A stretch of DNA of 64,000 bases from Fischerella thermalis PCC 7521 (GCF_000317225.1 NZ_AJLL01000016.1:1-64000), one strand, 5' to 3'; shown: positions 18,901 to 27,075, counted from the first letter of the stretch. A program made the numbers and translations. Notes: a model not told the origin generated them from the sequence alone.

Positions 18901-19913
18901 GGCCATTCTTACTCGGAGATCCTTATTACAGAGACTCGTTACTCCAAGCTGGACAACTGTTGATCCCGCAAGATAATTGCCTACCTGTCATGATTGAACG
19001 GATCGAAATCTACCAGCCAGAAAGTGAGTTGAGTGATTCCTGTATCTGTATCACCGTACCCCAGGGTCAATCAGGGAAGCAATTCCGCAATAGTGTAGTT
19101 GTCATAACTGAAGATGGGCGTGTTGTCGAAAAACTGAGTGGATACGAAGCACGGTTACTAGAACACCGTAAAGATAATCCGACGGTGGAAGAATTGGCTG
19201 ATCCGCAACGCAGAGATGAAGTACTATTGCACCAAAAAATTAGCGATCGCGCCGATTCTTTTGGAGTTAGCGCCCCTGAGATTTCCCTGGCTTATCTGCC
19301 TGAAATCAGTACTCTCTCGCCAGATGAACGTCACACCCAAGAGTTGCCTTTATTCTATCAGGCTCTCGGTAAACTACTAAACTCCGATGTCTCGCAAACA
19401 CAAATTCACTGGAGTGCATCTGGAAAACCAATGGTGGATGGAGTCGGAATGGAGGGAGTAGAAGTATCTCTTTCTCACGATCAGCGCGTCTGTCTGTGTG
19501 TCGCCGGACAAGGGTCTCAAGGTTGCGATATTGAGCCTGTAAGTCATCGTAGCCAGCAAGACTGGAATGCATTACTCAGTGAAGCACGACAGCCGTTAAT
19601 GCAACAACTGCTGCTGCGTTCTGATGACTCAGGGGATTTGGCTGGAATGCGAATTTGGACGGCTGTAGAAGCCCTGCGTAAAGCAATTGGAGCCAAGGAC
19701 ATCAGCTTGAGAATTGCCCAGATTGAAGGAGACAGCGTACTGTTCCGTGATATGTCTGCTGGTAGTCAACTCAAAGTTCTCACTTTCCCTGTGCAGTTGA
19801 CACGAGGCTCACAAAGGATGGTTGCATTGATTGTACAGGATGCTAAACCACAATCAACAAATGGCATTTATACAGAGAGGGGAGGTAATGAATTAACTTT
19901 TCTGAGGGCATAA
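12975..19913 (+). CDS. Enediyne-type (PksE-like) iterative polyketide synthase, KS-AT-ACP-ACP-KR-DH-PPTase
   Basis: A 2312-residue single-module synthase. KS about 8-465, active Cys217 (DGACSSS), His350 (EGHGTGT) and His391 (GHTKAAAG). AT about 592-905, Ser696 in GHSLGE and His802. Two ACPs at about 1066-1143 and 1168-1250, carrier serines 1102 and 1208 in LNLDSIKA. KR about 1510-1745, TGGAKGI at 1518-1524, Ser1655/Ser1656, Tyr1669. DH about 1780-2065, His1808 (DHLYKG) and Asp1987 (DSLLQ). A 4'-phosphopantetheinyl transferase ends the protein (GCDIEPV at 2183, WTAVEALRK at 2228). KS signatures TLTGEF, LAGNLSNTIAGR and GFAKTGAL match enediyne PKSs, which use this order with usually one ACP. 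Expected product: an ACP-bound polyene, reduced and dehydrated but not enoyl-reduced. It heads the biosynthetic set and has only a weak ribosome site. Confidence 0.93.
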   Translation: MHSTASHPNEIAVVGMGCWYPGANNLQQLWENIVARRQQFRRSPNQRLPISDYYDPDPDAPDKTYGSRMAVIDGFEFDWVKWRIPKSVVDSADIAQWLALEVAIQAAEDAGYNRKNIPTERTGVLLGNTLTGEFSRSTSMRMRWPYVRRALVATAQAQELPPSAIDSLVETMEAYYKSVFSPITEDTLAGNLSNTIAGRVCNFFNFHGGGYTVDGACSSSLIAVANAATALMNRDLDLAFAGGVDISLDTFELIGFAKTGALTGTDMKVYDRRASGFIPGEGCGFVVLKRLEDARADGNYIYAVLKGWGISSDGKGGITAPNREGQAAALRRAYDRAGYSPHTLDFVEGHGTGTVVGDRTELEGIALAMSTDGEPDPRSCGITSFKSLVGHTKAAAGIGAFIKSVMAVNRRVIPPVADCQEPNAIFETSARSLYPILQGEVRPQTDILRAGVSAMGFGGINCHVTLESGDAPAEKLQTSIEEQSLLVSNQDTEIFVLSAESIPALLEQTRTLINTAEGLSFAEVVDLAAHLSRNLQPQLPIRAALIAGKPEELVNHLTLLEKLLHETPPKKGELVTSPQKEVWVGNSVQQNQIGFLFPGQGSQKLNMGRWLVERYPWARELVEQADIWLREAGFGGVRESIYLPLDRAVNQEQVAEWSKALAQTAVAQPAISLASLLWLHYLKRLGIKPVAVGGHSLGELTAFHAAGAFDEKSLLHLAAIRGQAMSANVEGENQGAMASLACSQETAENILKQVSGYVVLANINSPKQMVISGESTSVEQAIALAQAAGIRTHQLPVSNAFHSQLVATAAEHLRKQELIPEQLEQINVSLFSSVDGQQQNQGRSLREHFANQILAQVDFVSLVKTLNQTCDLLVEVGPGKVLSGLVSDINDTKKASCFPVESKPGLHRDLHVMLAAIFVRGNEIKWEVLYENRLVRPFVPVSARVFIENPVERPFQISADQISKISPASLETLPSPENQVPWEILSNYISQRGRFLTEVIRADLQTLSHIPSQSNGNGSSKNGSSKNGFSSQNNGSSRTPSLAKVPQETQIEIPETAQPHINGNQTSSVENFLVDFIVKQTGFPPQSVTPNIRLLDDLNLDSIKAGELIAAATQQFGVAGKIDPASMANATIQEIAEAIRLVIPENSSQPEIAEIVPTHSLATNGNQTSSVENFLVDFLVDFIVKQTGFPQQSVTPNIRLLDDLNLDSIKAGELIAAATQQFGVAGKVDPASMANATIQEIAEAIRLVMPQSSNGSNGVKNSTSGSQLQARRQTELTQTPERDRKPRVRDYIVRTIAEVSTPVAFGKHPEENWQTANAVILCESTETAIAEALCKKLRNQGAQAQILSFATAQAEAVIGNTDFTHFIAVLPQKPSSGSSADTLLLNMIERLRSIATPPLASQASRTHTTVAYIQFGGGHFGTQPPLADIEQCCAIGFASSLHLERPDLKVRVIDFSTKLSPTKIAKCVTKELATSHFYLAAGYDATLKRYVPRPQVQEPAEYEERNITWSSKDVILVTGGAKGITAECALALAKKTGVRMALVGRSPLPDKHTVGSGNAEVMRTLERFSAEGLTCLCYSCDVADPESLRAVLRHIRQDLGEITGIIHGAALNWPRLIEQVSTEAAFDEIKPKLKGILNLCQEFAEKPLKLFAGFSSVIGITGMQRNAWYGFSNEALDLILRRFKAQHPETAVVSMAFSVWEEVGMGARMGSVRSLNKMGIKAIPKDAGVDRFLHLIENEAADMRVVVAAPMQALSAFETSGFDTWFPERCLPPKESKFLERVLLCEPGVEMVARAHLSLERDSYLLDHLYKGSYLFPTVFGLEAMAQAVAYVTDKNTLATLEIADIRLERPIVVDPEKGLDIEIHAEVLERESKNAPQEVCVTIKTEKTGFNISHFSATFVLGSQKTPATESVELPSTALDIRPQEDLYSWLLFQGPRFQRLQQIYTLDAEKCVFRTQRNFSFSSAQADNVDRSEGPFLLGDPYYRDSLLQAGQLLIPQDNCLPVMIERIEIYQPESELSDSCICITVPQGQSGKQFRNSVVVITEDGRVVEKLSGYEARLLEHRKDNPTVEELADPQRRDEVLLHQKISDRADSFGVSAPEISLAYLPEISTLSPDERHTQELPLFYQALGKLLNSDVSQTQIHWSASGKPMVDGVGMEGVEVSLSHDQRVCLCVAGQGSQGCDIEPVSHRSQQDWNALLSEARQPLMQQLLLRSDDSGDLAGMRIWTAVEALRKAIGAKDISLRIAQIEGDSVLFRDMSAGSQLKVLTFPVQLTRGSQRMVALIVQDAKPQSTNGIYTERGGNELTFLRA
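16494..16517 (+). repeat. 12-bp tandem duplication inside ACP2
   Basis: TTTCTTGTGGAC occurs twice in a row here but once in the otherwise near-identical ACP1 (about 16190). It inserts four residues (NFLVDFLVDF instead of NFLVDF) in the first helix of the second carrier domain. This is typical replication slippage. Confidence 0.9.
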
Positions 19914-19993
19914 GTTTAGGTACAACTTTGCGTAAAGAAGTTGTGATGTGAAACGTAAAGGGGCGCGGAGTTAGGCGCAGAGAGAAGTTTGAT

Positions 19994-20008
19994 CGGAGGA
20001 AACCTCCG
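19994..20008. terminator. Hairpin after the polyketide synthase gene
   Basis: CGGAGG-AAA-CCTCCG perfect stem, 80 bp after the PKS stop. No T-run follows, so it may be an RNA stabiliser or part of a dispersed repeat (flanking GCGCAGAG-type words) rather than a true terminator. Confidence 0.35.
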
Positions 20009-20077
20009 CTCAAAGCTTCGGTGGGAACGCAGAGTTTGGTGTAAAAGTTTCGCTAAATTTTAACTACACAAAAGCCA

Positions 20078-21898
20078 ATGTTGATGAACAATACTCAATC
20101 CCAAGTTTACGATGTTGTGATTATGGGTGCTGGCATGGCAGGAATTTGCCAAGCTCGCCATCTGCTACTCAATATTCCTAACATCAAGATTGCCTTAGTC
20201 GATCCCCGCCCAGAAGAACGGGCGGATAAGGATATGAAAGTAGGTGAATCAACTGTCGAAATCTCCACCCTGATGATTTGTAAGGAGTTAGGACTTTATG
20301 ATTACATGATTGAAAATCACCCACCCAAGTTTGGCTTAAACTTTCATTGGCCTAAAGATCCTGCTAAAACAGAAAACACGGATGACTATTTTCATCTTTG
20401 GGCTACCCGTCAACCTCCCCTGGCTTCTGTTCTGATTAATCGCCCCAAATTTGAGCGCGATGTCCTGAAAATGAATAAGGAGATGGGGGTTGAGTTTTAC
20501 AACGGTCGAGTTGTTGATGTTGACCTCACCTCTGGCGATGAGTTGAATAGTGTACAGGTTAAAGTAGGTGATCAGCAACTGGAATTAAAGACCAAACATG
20601 TTATTGATGCAGCTGGTCGCAAATTCATCATCGGTCGGAAGACAGATAATTTGGTCTTTGGACCAGAGAATCTTTACGGTGTGAATAATGGTTCAGCATG
20701 GATGCGAGTCAGAAATGTCGATCGCACTATTTTCCATAGTGGTTATGATCCTGAAAATGCTACATGCAGCCATTACTATGCAACCAATCACTGGATGGGT
20801 CATGGACATTGGGTGTGGATGATCCCGACGGATACCGAAAGTATGGAACTGTCCATCGGCTTAGTCCACCATCATGAGGTCATACCTGCTCAAAGCGTTA
20901 ATACCAAGGAAAAGTTCTCTGCTTTTCTAGAGGCTAATCACAATGTTGTCTACCAATTGCTCAAGAGTGGGGAGGAAGTAGATTTCCATTATCTGCCAAG
21001 GCTAGCACATAAGAGTAAGCAGATGTACTCCAGAGATAACTGGTATGTCATTGGTGATGCAGCAGCCATGTTTGATCCTTTTTACTCGATGGGAATGACA
21101 ATGATGTCCTTTCAAATCGAGAATGTCACAGAAATCATCCGCGCAAAATTTGCAGGTGAGGCTGATGTAGAGAGGAAGCGGGTTGTTTACAACAACTTTG
21201 CTGTCAACATGATTGCTCGCAATAATCACCTCGTTAGCCACCATGAAAAACAACTTGGTAACGCCAGTATCATGAGTTGGCGGATCTTCCTCGAAAATAT
21301 GTGGTGGTTCGGGGTGCTGATCCCAATGTATATCGGCAAATGGCACTTAGATTTGCCCTTCCTCCACAAGTTTGGCAAACAGGGACGTGGTGCGGTTGTG
21401 GCTGAAACCTTGGAAGAAGCATATAAGCTTTTTGACAAGCTGTTGGAGAAGAAGCAGAATCTGGGATTTATGTATACTCATCGTACGGATGAATTACCTT
21501 TTGGGTATTCAATCACTAAGGATGTTAGTAAGTACATAGGTCTGAGTAAATACGAGCCTAAACACTGCAACATCTATGCCGAGATGAGAAACACTTATTT
21601 CTTCGTTGCTTTATGGTATCTGAAGTTGCTTTGGAAAGGATTTGGTTTGTCAGGTTTGCTAGCACCGAAAAATGTCAAACGAGTTTTAACTTTGCTGAAA
21701 ATATCTGCTCAATCTTATGTAGATGAGTTGATTTTTGACTACCAAACCAGAAATATTCCCACCAACAGCGCAGTTGCTAAGCAAAGAGAAGAGTTCAAGA
21801 ATTATCAACCCCGGACTGAACTCCAGCCTTGGCAGAATTTGGCAACTGTAGATGCAAATGATACCAAGTTACCGGAGCTAGTCAAAGTAGGTAGCTAA
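20078..21898 (+). CDS. Flavin-dependent halogenase-like oxidoreductase, copy A
   Basis: A 606-residue flavoprotein of the tryptophan-halogenase superfamily. The FAD Rossmann motif GAGMAG is at 17-22 and VGEST at 55-59. A lysine at 84 in PPKFGLNFHW sits where halogenases place the catalytic lysine. The halogenase signature WVWMIP is at 243-248, and GDAAAMFDP at 324-332 is the second FAD motif. The C-terminal ~200 residues are an extra helical domain with a hydrophobic, aromatic segment (FFVALWYLKLLW). If it works as in the family, it uses FADH2, O2 and halide to halogenate an electron-rich substrate, but many relatives are oxygenases. It needs an external flavin reductase, none being encoded nearby. 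It is directly downstream of the PKS. Very close to copy B and more distant from copy C. Confidence 0.85.
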   Translation: MLMNNTQSQVYDVVIMGAGMAGICQARHLLLNIPNIKIALVDPRPEERADKDMKVGESTVEISTLMICKELGLYDYMIENHPPKFGLNFHWPKDPAKTENTDDYFHLWATRQPPLASVLINRPKFERDVLKMNKEMGVEFYNGRVVDVDLTSGDELNSVQVKVGDQQLELKTKHVIDAAGRKFIIGRKTDNLVFGPENLYGVNNGSAWMRVRNVDRTIFHSGYDPENATCSHYYATNHWMGHGHWVWMIPTDTESMELSIGLVHHHEVIPAQSVNTKEKFSAFLEANHNVVYQLLKSGEEVDFHYLPRLAHKSKQMYSRDNWYVIGDAAAMFDPFYSMGMTMMSFQIENVTEIIRAKFAGEADVERKRVVYNNFAVNMIARNNHLVSHHEKQLGNASIMSWRIFLENMWWFGVLIPMYIGKWHLDLPFLHKFGKQGRGAVVAETLEEAYKLFDKLLEKKQNLGFMYTHRTDELPFGYSITKDVSKYIGLSKYEPKHCNIYAEMRNTYFFVALWYLKLLWKGFGLSGLLAPKNVKRVLTLLKISAQSYVDELIFDYQTRNIPTNSAVAKQREEFKNYQPRTELQPWQNLATVDANDTKLPELVKVGS

Positions 21899-21925
21899 GT
21901 TTTAGCTTTCGATTCCGCAGTGTTT

Positions 21926-21997
21926 TTCTTGGTGTTTTAGTGCTTTGTGTTGCCAAAATGATTTTTCACCACCAAGACACTAAGACACAAAGAAGAA
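21926..21997. repeat. Dispersed hairpin repeat (TTAGTG.../...CACTAAG)
   Basis: Two imperfect inverted arms: TTCTTGGTGTTTTAGTGC and CACCAAGACACTAAGACAC, around a short T-rich centre. Related copies at 25381-25456 and 53059-53129. It fills the gap between flavoenzymes A and B. Confidence 0.7.
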
Positions 21998-22031
21998 TTA
22001 CCCAAATAAACCTTTTATCAGAGTTAAGAAT

Positions 22032-23861
22032 ATGACAACTAACAACACTCAATCTCAAGTCTATGATGTTGTAATTATGGGTGCTGGCATTGGAGGAGTC
22101 TGTCAGGCTCGTCACTTGCTACTCAATATTCCCAACATCAAAATTGCTTTAGTTGATCCCCGCCCGGAAGAACGTACTGATAGAGACATGAAGGTTGGTG
22201 AATCAACCGTTGAAATCTCCACCCTGATGATTTGTAAGGAGTTGGGACTTTATGATTACATGATTGAAAATCACCCACCCAAGTTTGGCTTAAACTTTCA
22301 TTGGGCTAAAGAAGCTGGAAAAACGGAGAATACAGAAGACTACTATCATATCTGGACTGTAAAACAACCTCCCCTTGCTTCCGTGCTGATCAATCGCCCA
22401 AAATTTGAGCGAGACTTGCTGAGAATGAATCAGGATATGGGAGCTGAGTTTTACAACGGTCGAGTTGTGGATGTGGATCTCACCCCTGGCGATGAACTGA
22501 ACACTGTCCATGTCAAACAGGGCGATCGCTATCTGGAATTAAAAACTAAACACGTGATTGATTCTGCTGGTCGTAAGTTCCTCATTGGTCGCAAAACAGA
22601 CAATCTGATTACTAGCCCAGAAAACCTCTACGGTATTAACAACGGTTCAGTATGGATGCGAGTCAGAAATGTGGATCGTACCATTTTCCACAGTGGCTAT
22701 GACCCCTACGTTTGTACATGTAGCCATTACTACGCAGCAAATCACTGGATGGGTCACGGACATTGGGTATGGATGTTACCAACTGACACCCAGAACATGG
22801 AATTGTCCATTGGACTACTCTACCATCACGACATTATTTCCCCCCACAGCGTTAATACCAAAGAAAAGTTCTATGCTTTCTTAGAAGCGAATCACAACGT
22901 TGTTTACCGCTTACTCAAGAGTGGAGAAGAAGTTGACTTCCACCACTGGCCCAGGATAGCGCATAAGAGTAAGCAGATGTACTCCCAAGATAACTGGTAC
23001 ATCATTGGTGATGCAGCAGCTATCTTCGACCCCTTCTATTCTCAGGGGTTGACGATGATGTCCTTTCAAATTGAAAGCGTCACAGAAATTATTCGTGCGA
23101 AGTTAGCAGGTGAAGCTAACGCTAAAGAGAAATGCGCCTTGTACAACAAATTTGCTTTGAACATGATTGATCGCACCAATGTTTTGGTTAGCCGTCATGA
23201 AAAGCAAATTGGTGACGCTAGTATCATGACTTGGCGGATGTACCTAGAAAACATCTGGTGGTTCAAAATGCTAATTCCGATGTTTGTAGGTAAATGGCAT
23301 TTGGATTTAGATTTCCTTAAAAACGTTGTGGCAAAACCAGGTCGTTTATATGTCGTGCAAATCATGAATGCGGTGTATGAACATCTTGATGAATTGGTAG
23401 AACGCAAAGCCAATATCGGATTCTTACACACCCACATCGCCGATCAATTGCCCTTTGGTTTCACCATGAGCAATGATTTCGATAACTTCTTGCACCTGAC
23501 AAAGTATGAACCTCAGCGTGCAAACATCTATGTTTCTATTCAATGGTCTCACTTCTTTGTTGCCCTCTGGTATCTCAAATTTTTGTGGAAAGCTTATGGT
23601 TTGAAAGGAGTGTTATCACCACACAATTTGAAACACGTCTTTGCTTTGTTCAAAGCATTTCTTGAAGCTGCTTGGGATCACTTGATCTTTCGGATTAAAA
23701 CCAAAAATATCCCAGGTAACAGTATCATCGCTAATATCAGGCAAGAATTCAAAAATTACCGCGCTCCAGCCAAATTAGAGCCTTGGCTAGAAGAAGTAAC
23801 AGAAGCATCAAATGGTAATGTTACTACTCAATCTCGTGAATTGGTGAAAGCGGAGGTTTAA
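22032..23861 (+). CDS. Flavin-dependent halogenase-like oxidoreductase, copy B
   Basis: A 609-residue paralogue of copy A, 133 bp downstream. GAGIGG at 17-22, VGEST at 55-59, Lys84 in PPKFGLNFHW, WVWMLP at 243-248 (Ile replaced by Leu in the WxWxIP signature) and GDAAAIFDP are all present. In the first 100 residues it differs from copy A at only 11 positions. One DNA stretch of about 90 bp (near 22222-22310 versus 20271-20360) is almost identical even at third codon positions, pointing to recent duplication or gene conversion. The C-terminal helical extension has diverged more, so substrate or partner choice may differ there. It may act at a second position or on a later intermediate than copy A. 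Activity as a halogenase is unproven. Confidence 0.85.
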   Translation: MTTNNTQSQVYDVVIMGAGIGGVCQARHLLLNIPNIKIALVDPRPEERTDRDMKVGESTVEISTLMICKELGLYDYMIENHPPKFGLNFHWAKEAGKTENTEDYYHIWTVKQPPLASVLINRPKFERDLLRMNQDMGAEFYNGRVVDVDLTPGDELNTVHVKQGDRYLELKTKHVIDSAGRKFLIGRKTDNLITSPENLYGINNGSVWMRVRNVDRTIFHSGYDPYVCTCSHYYAANHWMGHGHWVWMLPTDTQNMELSIGLLYHHDIISPHSVNTKEKFYAFLEANHNVVYRLLKSGEEVDFHHWPRIAHKSKQMYSQDNWYIIGDAAAIFDPFYSQGLTMMSFQIESVTEIIRAKLAGEANAKEKCALYNKFALNMIDRTNVLVSRHEKQIGDASIMTWRMYLENIWWFKMLIPMFVGKWHLDLDFLKNVVAKPGRLYVVQIMNAVYEHLDELVERKANIGFLHTHIADQLPFGFTMSNDFDNFLHLTKYEPQRANIYVSIQWSHFFVALWYLKFLWKAYGLKGVLSPHNLKHVFALFKAFLEAAWDHLIFRIKTKNIPGNSIIANIRQEFKNYRAPAKLEPWLEEVTEASNGNVTTQSRELVKAEV

Positions 23862-23870
23862 CAGTTATTT

Positions 23871-23946
23871 CCTCTCTGTGTCCTCTGCGTCTCTGCGGTT
23901 AAATACAATTATTTTTAAACCACAGAGGACACAGAGAACGCAGAGG
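23871..23946. repeat. Dispersed inverted repeat (CTCTGCG family)
   Basis: Arms CTCTGTGTCCTCTGCG...GCGG and CCACAGAGGACACAGAG...CGCAGAGG form a long imperfect hairpin between flavoenzyme B and the ALDH. Related half-copies lie at 34375-34402, 49291-49325 and 49846-49878. It supplies a spurious in-frame extension to the ALDH frame. Confidence 0.75.
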
Positions 23947-24018
23947 AAAGAGATGACGAGAAGTTTTGACTTTGATGTGATTAGTATCAAACATAATTAT
24001 TTGGAAGTGAGAAATTTT

Positions 24019-25377
24019 ATGCTTGCACAACCTCCAGTTAGAATTAGTAACATTCTGGAACAACAAAAACAATTCTTTCGGACTGGTAAAACCAAAGATA
24101 TTGATTTTCGGACTGCACAATTGCACAAATTAAAGCAAGCATTGACAGAAAATCAACCTGCCATTTTTAAGGCTTTAAAAACCGATTTAAATAAATCGGG
24201 TTTTGATGCTTACTTTGAAACAATAGGAATTATTAAAGAAATTGATTACGCACTTAAGCACATTAAAAAGTGGGTAAAACCACAAAAAGTTGCTACTCCT
24301 TATCATCAGTTTCCTGCTTCTTCTCACATTTATGCTGAACCATTCGGCGTGACTTTAATCCTTGCTCCTTGGAATTATCCTTTTAACTTAGTAATGACTC
24401 CTTTAATTGGAGCGATTGCAGCAGGTAATTGTGCTGTTTTAAAACCTTCGGAAATATCTGCTCAATCCTCTGCTGTGATTGCTGAAATTATCGGTAAAAT
24501 ATTTGAACCTTCTTATATTCATGTTATTGAAGGTGGTGTAGAAATCAGTCAAGAATTATTGTCAGAAAAATTTGATCACATCTTTTTTACTGGTGGAACT
24601 GAAGTTGGTAAAATTGTCATGTCCGCTGCTGCCAAACATTTAACCCCAGTTACCCTAGAGTTAGGTGGTAAAAGCCCTTGCATTGTTGATGAAAATACTC
24701 ACCTTGAATATACTGCTAAAAGAATTGTCTGGGGTAAATTCATCAATGCTGGTCAAACTTGCACTGCTCCCGATTATCTTTTAGTACATCAAAACATCAA
24801 AGAAAAATTATTAAATCGCATTGAAAAATATATCAAGGAATTCTATGGCAATGTACCATCAAAAAGTCCAAATTATTCCCGAATAATTAACCAAAAACAT
24901 TTTTTCCGTCTTGCTAATTTGCTAAAAGATGGGAAAATTGTAGTGGGAGGAGAAACTAATCTCAAAAACCTCTACATTGCTCCTACAGTTATCGATCAAG
25001 TTTCTTGGGAAGACAATATCATGCAAGAAGAAATTTTTGGTCCGATTCTTCCTGTGATTGAGTACACAGATTTAGATAAAGCGATCGCAATCATCAATGA
25101 AAAACCAAAACCCTTAGCTCTTTACTTCTTTTCCAAGAATAAACAACATCAAACTCAGGTTTTGCAGACAACTACATCCGGCGGAGTTTGTATTAATGAT
25201 ACAGTCATGCATTTAACTATTCCTTCTTTACCTTTTGGAGGAGTTGGTGAAAGTGGAATGGGTCGTTATCATGGCAAAGCTGGCTTTGAAAATTTTTCTT
25301 ATCAAAGAAGTGTATTGAACAAGTCTTTTCTGTTCGATCAAAATTGGAGATATTATCCTGCTCCCAATCGAAGATGA
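24019..25377 (+). CDS. NAD(P)-dependent aldehyde dehydrogenase
   Basis: A 452-residue aldehyde dehydrogenase, oxidising an aldehyde to the acid. APWNYPFNL carries the catalytic Asn, FTGGTEVG is the cofactor motif, TLELGGKSP holds the general-base Glu, and NAGQTCTAPDY the nucleophilic Cys. EEIFGPILPV and PFGGVGESGMGRYHG near the C-terminus are typical of the class 3/fatty-aldehyde group, as is the hydrophilic tail. The frame is open back to 23878, but that stretch is the dispersed repeat. The ATG at 24019 has GGAAGTGAG nine bases upstream and gives the usual family length. It lies between halogenase-like copy B and the carotenoid-oxygenase-like gene. It is well placed to oxidise an aldehyde released by polyene cleavage (inference). 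Confidence 0.9.
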   Translation: MLAQPPVRISNILEQQKQFFRTGKTKDIDFRTAQLHKLKQALTENQPAIFKALKTDLNKSGFDAYFETIGIIKEIDYALKHIKKWVKPQKVATPYHQFPASSHIYAEPFGVTLILAPWNYPFNLVMTPLIGAIAAGNCAVLKPSEISAQSSAVIAEIIGKIFEPSYIHVIEGGVEISQELLSEKFDHIFFTGGTEVGKIVMSAAAKHLTPVTLELGGKSPCIVDENTHLEYTAKRIVWGKFINAGQTCTAPDYLLVHQNIKEKLLNRIEKYIKEFYGNVPSKSPNYSRIINQKHFFRLANLLKDGKIVVGGETNLKNLYIAPTVIDQVSWEDNIMQEEIFGPILPVIEYTDLDKAIAIINEKPKPLALYFFSKNKQHQTQVLQTTTSGGVCINDTVMHLTIPSLPFGGVGESGMGRYHGKAGFENFSYQRSVLNKSFLFDQNWRYYPAPNRR

Positions 25378-25380
25378 GTT

Positions 25381-25456
25381 TTTCTTAGTGTCTTAGTGCC
25401 TTTGTGTTTCAAAAATAATTTTTTTCACCACAAAGACACAAAGACACAAAGAAGAA
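25381..25456. repeat. Dispersed hairpin repeat (TTAGTG/CACAAAG)
   Basis: Arms TTTCTTAGTGTCTTAGTGCC and CACCACAAAGACACAAAGAC around an A/T-rich centre, directly after the ALDH stop. Same family as 21926-21997 and 53059-53129. Confidence 0.7.
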
Positions 25457-25549
25457 AATAGACTTGTCTAATGAGATTTGATTTGATAGAGCTAGTCCAA
25501 TGATTAATTTTCGATCAGTTTTCCTTGTTATTTACTACAGAGAACAAAA

Positions 25550-26959
25550 ATGGTTACAACAATAATTAGCCCTTATCTTGATGGCAATTTTGCCCCAGTT
25601 CAGGAAGAAATTACTGCTGATGAACTCGTAGTAATTGGTGAGTTACCACCCGATTTATCCGGGATGTTTGTCCGCAATGGTCCAAATCCTAAGTTTGCTC
25701 CTATTGGTCGTCATCAGTGGTTTGATGGTGATGGGATGTTGCATGGGGTGCAAATTAATCATGGTAAAGCCTCCTATCGCAACCGCTATGTGCAAACTAG
25801 AGCTTTGAAAATGGAAATCGAAGCAGGGCGATCGCTATGGAAGGGACCAACAGAACCACCTAATTTTGAACTTCCTCATAATAATCTGTTTGGGCCTTTC
25901 AAAAATACTGCCAATACTGCTGTAGTTTGGCATGGTGGAAAACTTTTAGCTCTGTGGGAAGGAGCCGAACCTTACGAAATTGCAGTACCCAACTTAGAGA
26001 CAGTCGGGCCATATAACTATCAAGGTAAACTTGCATCTCGCTTTACAGCCCATCCCAAAGTTGATCCGGAAACAGGAGAGATGATGTTCTATGGCTATGC
26101 TGTGACTTCGCAACCATATCTGCAATATAATGTTGTGTCACGGGAGGGAGAACTAACAAAAACTGTCACTATTGATATACCAGCACCAGTGATGATGCAT
26201 GACTTCGCCATCACTGAACACTACACTATTTTCATGTATCTGCCTCTGACTTTTAGCATGGAAAGAATCATGCGGGGAGAATCAGCATACTTGTTTGAGT
26301 CAGATGTTCCCAGTTGCTTTGGTATCCTTCCCCGTTATGGAGATAACAGTAATATTCAATGGTTTGAGGCTCCTTCTTGCTACATTTTCCATACTGTTAA
26401 TGCTTATGAAGCCGGAGAAGAAATTGTCCTCATCGCTTGTCGGATGAGTGGAACAACATCTCTTGACATCCCAACAAAGTTTAGTGATGGTCAGGATGAT
26501 AAGCCAAGACTGTACCGTTGGCGATTCAATCTGCGTACAGGTGCGGTTTATGAAGAACCACTGGATGATCTTGCATCAGATTTCCCTAGTCTGAATCAGC
26601 AAAGATTGGGGCGACAAAGCCGATATGCATATACAGCAAAAATGGCATCTGGGCAAAGGATAGCATTTAGCTTTGACGGATTACTGAAATATGACTTGAC
26701 AACCAACTCTTCACAGGTATATGAGTTGGGATTGGGTCGTTACGGCGGAGAAGCGGTTTTTGTCCCTCGCCCCAATACCAATACAGAGGATGATGGTTGG
26801 TTAATGACCTTTGTTTATGATTCAACGCAACAAGCCTCTGAATTATTAGTATTAAATGCCCAAGATTTAACTACTGAACCTGTAGCTCGTGTTCTCATTC
26901 CGCAACGAGTTCCCTATGGTTTTCATGGAATTTGGATTCCACAGGAATTGGGAATTTAA
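25550..26959 (+). CDS. Carotenoid-cleavage-oxygenase family enzyme
   Basis: A 469-residue iron(II) dioxygenase of the carotenoid/stilbene oxygenase family. The four iron-binding histidines of the seven-bladed propeller are visible: His168 (TAHPK), His217 (MMHDF), His281 (FHTVNA) and His459 (YGFHGIW). The N-terminal NGPNPKF and FDGDGMLHG motifs are also typical. Known relatives cleave a conjugated C=C bond of carotenoids, apocarotenals or stilbenes to two carbonyl products. Its place between an ALDH and the DUF1702 genes, in a cluster whose PKS should make a polyene, suggests polyene cleavage or oxidation. Ordinary apocarotenoid metabolism remains possible. Length is normal and no motif is missing. 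Confidence 0.92.
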   Translation: MVTTIISPYLDGNFAPVQEEITADELVVIGELPPDLSGMFVRNGPNPKFAPIGRHQWFDGDGMLHGVQINHGKASYRNRYVQTRALKMEIEAGRSLWKGPTEPPNFELPHNNLFGPFKNTANTAVVWHGGKLLALWEGAEPYEIAVPNLETVGPYNYQGKLASRFTAHPKVDPETGEMMFYGYAVTSQPYLQYNVVSREGELTKTVTIDIPAPVMMHDFAITEHYTIFMYLPLTFSMERIMRGESAYLFESDVPSCFGILPRYGDNSNIQWFEAPSCYIFHTVNAYEAGEEIVLIACRMSGTTSLDIPTKFSDGQDDKPRLYRWRFNLRTGAVYEEPLDDLASDFPSLNQQRLGRQSRYAYTAKMASGQRIAFSFDGLLKYDLTTNSSQVYELGLGRYGGEAVFVPRPNTNTEDDGWLMTFVYDSTQQASELLVLNAQDLTTEPVARVLIPQRVPYGFHGIWIPQELGI

Positions 26960-27075
26960 ACACAGTATGAACTTTTGAAACTTCTCCCCACATCGGGGAG
27001 AGGTTCACCACCAGAGGTTAAAGCATATTTATCAAACTTAATAACGTCAATAATTCAAGCCCACTTTCCACGATC

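Noticed and set aside
12975-19913. Heterocyst-glycolipid synthase (HglE) or PUFA synthase
   Set aside because: HglE-type proteins lack the C-terminal DH and PPTase domains seen here, and the KS signatures fit enediyne PKSs better.
23878-24018. N-terminal extension of the aldehyde dehydrogenase
   Set aside because: The extension is the translated dispersed repeat; the ATG at 24019 has its own ribosome site and gives normal length.
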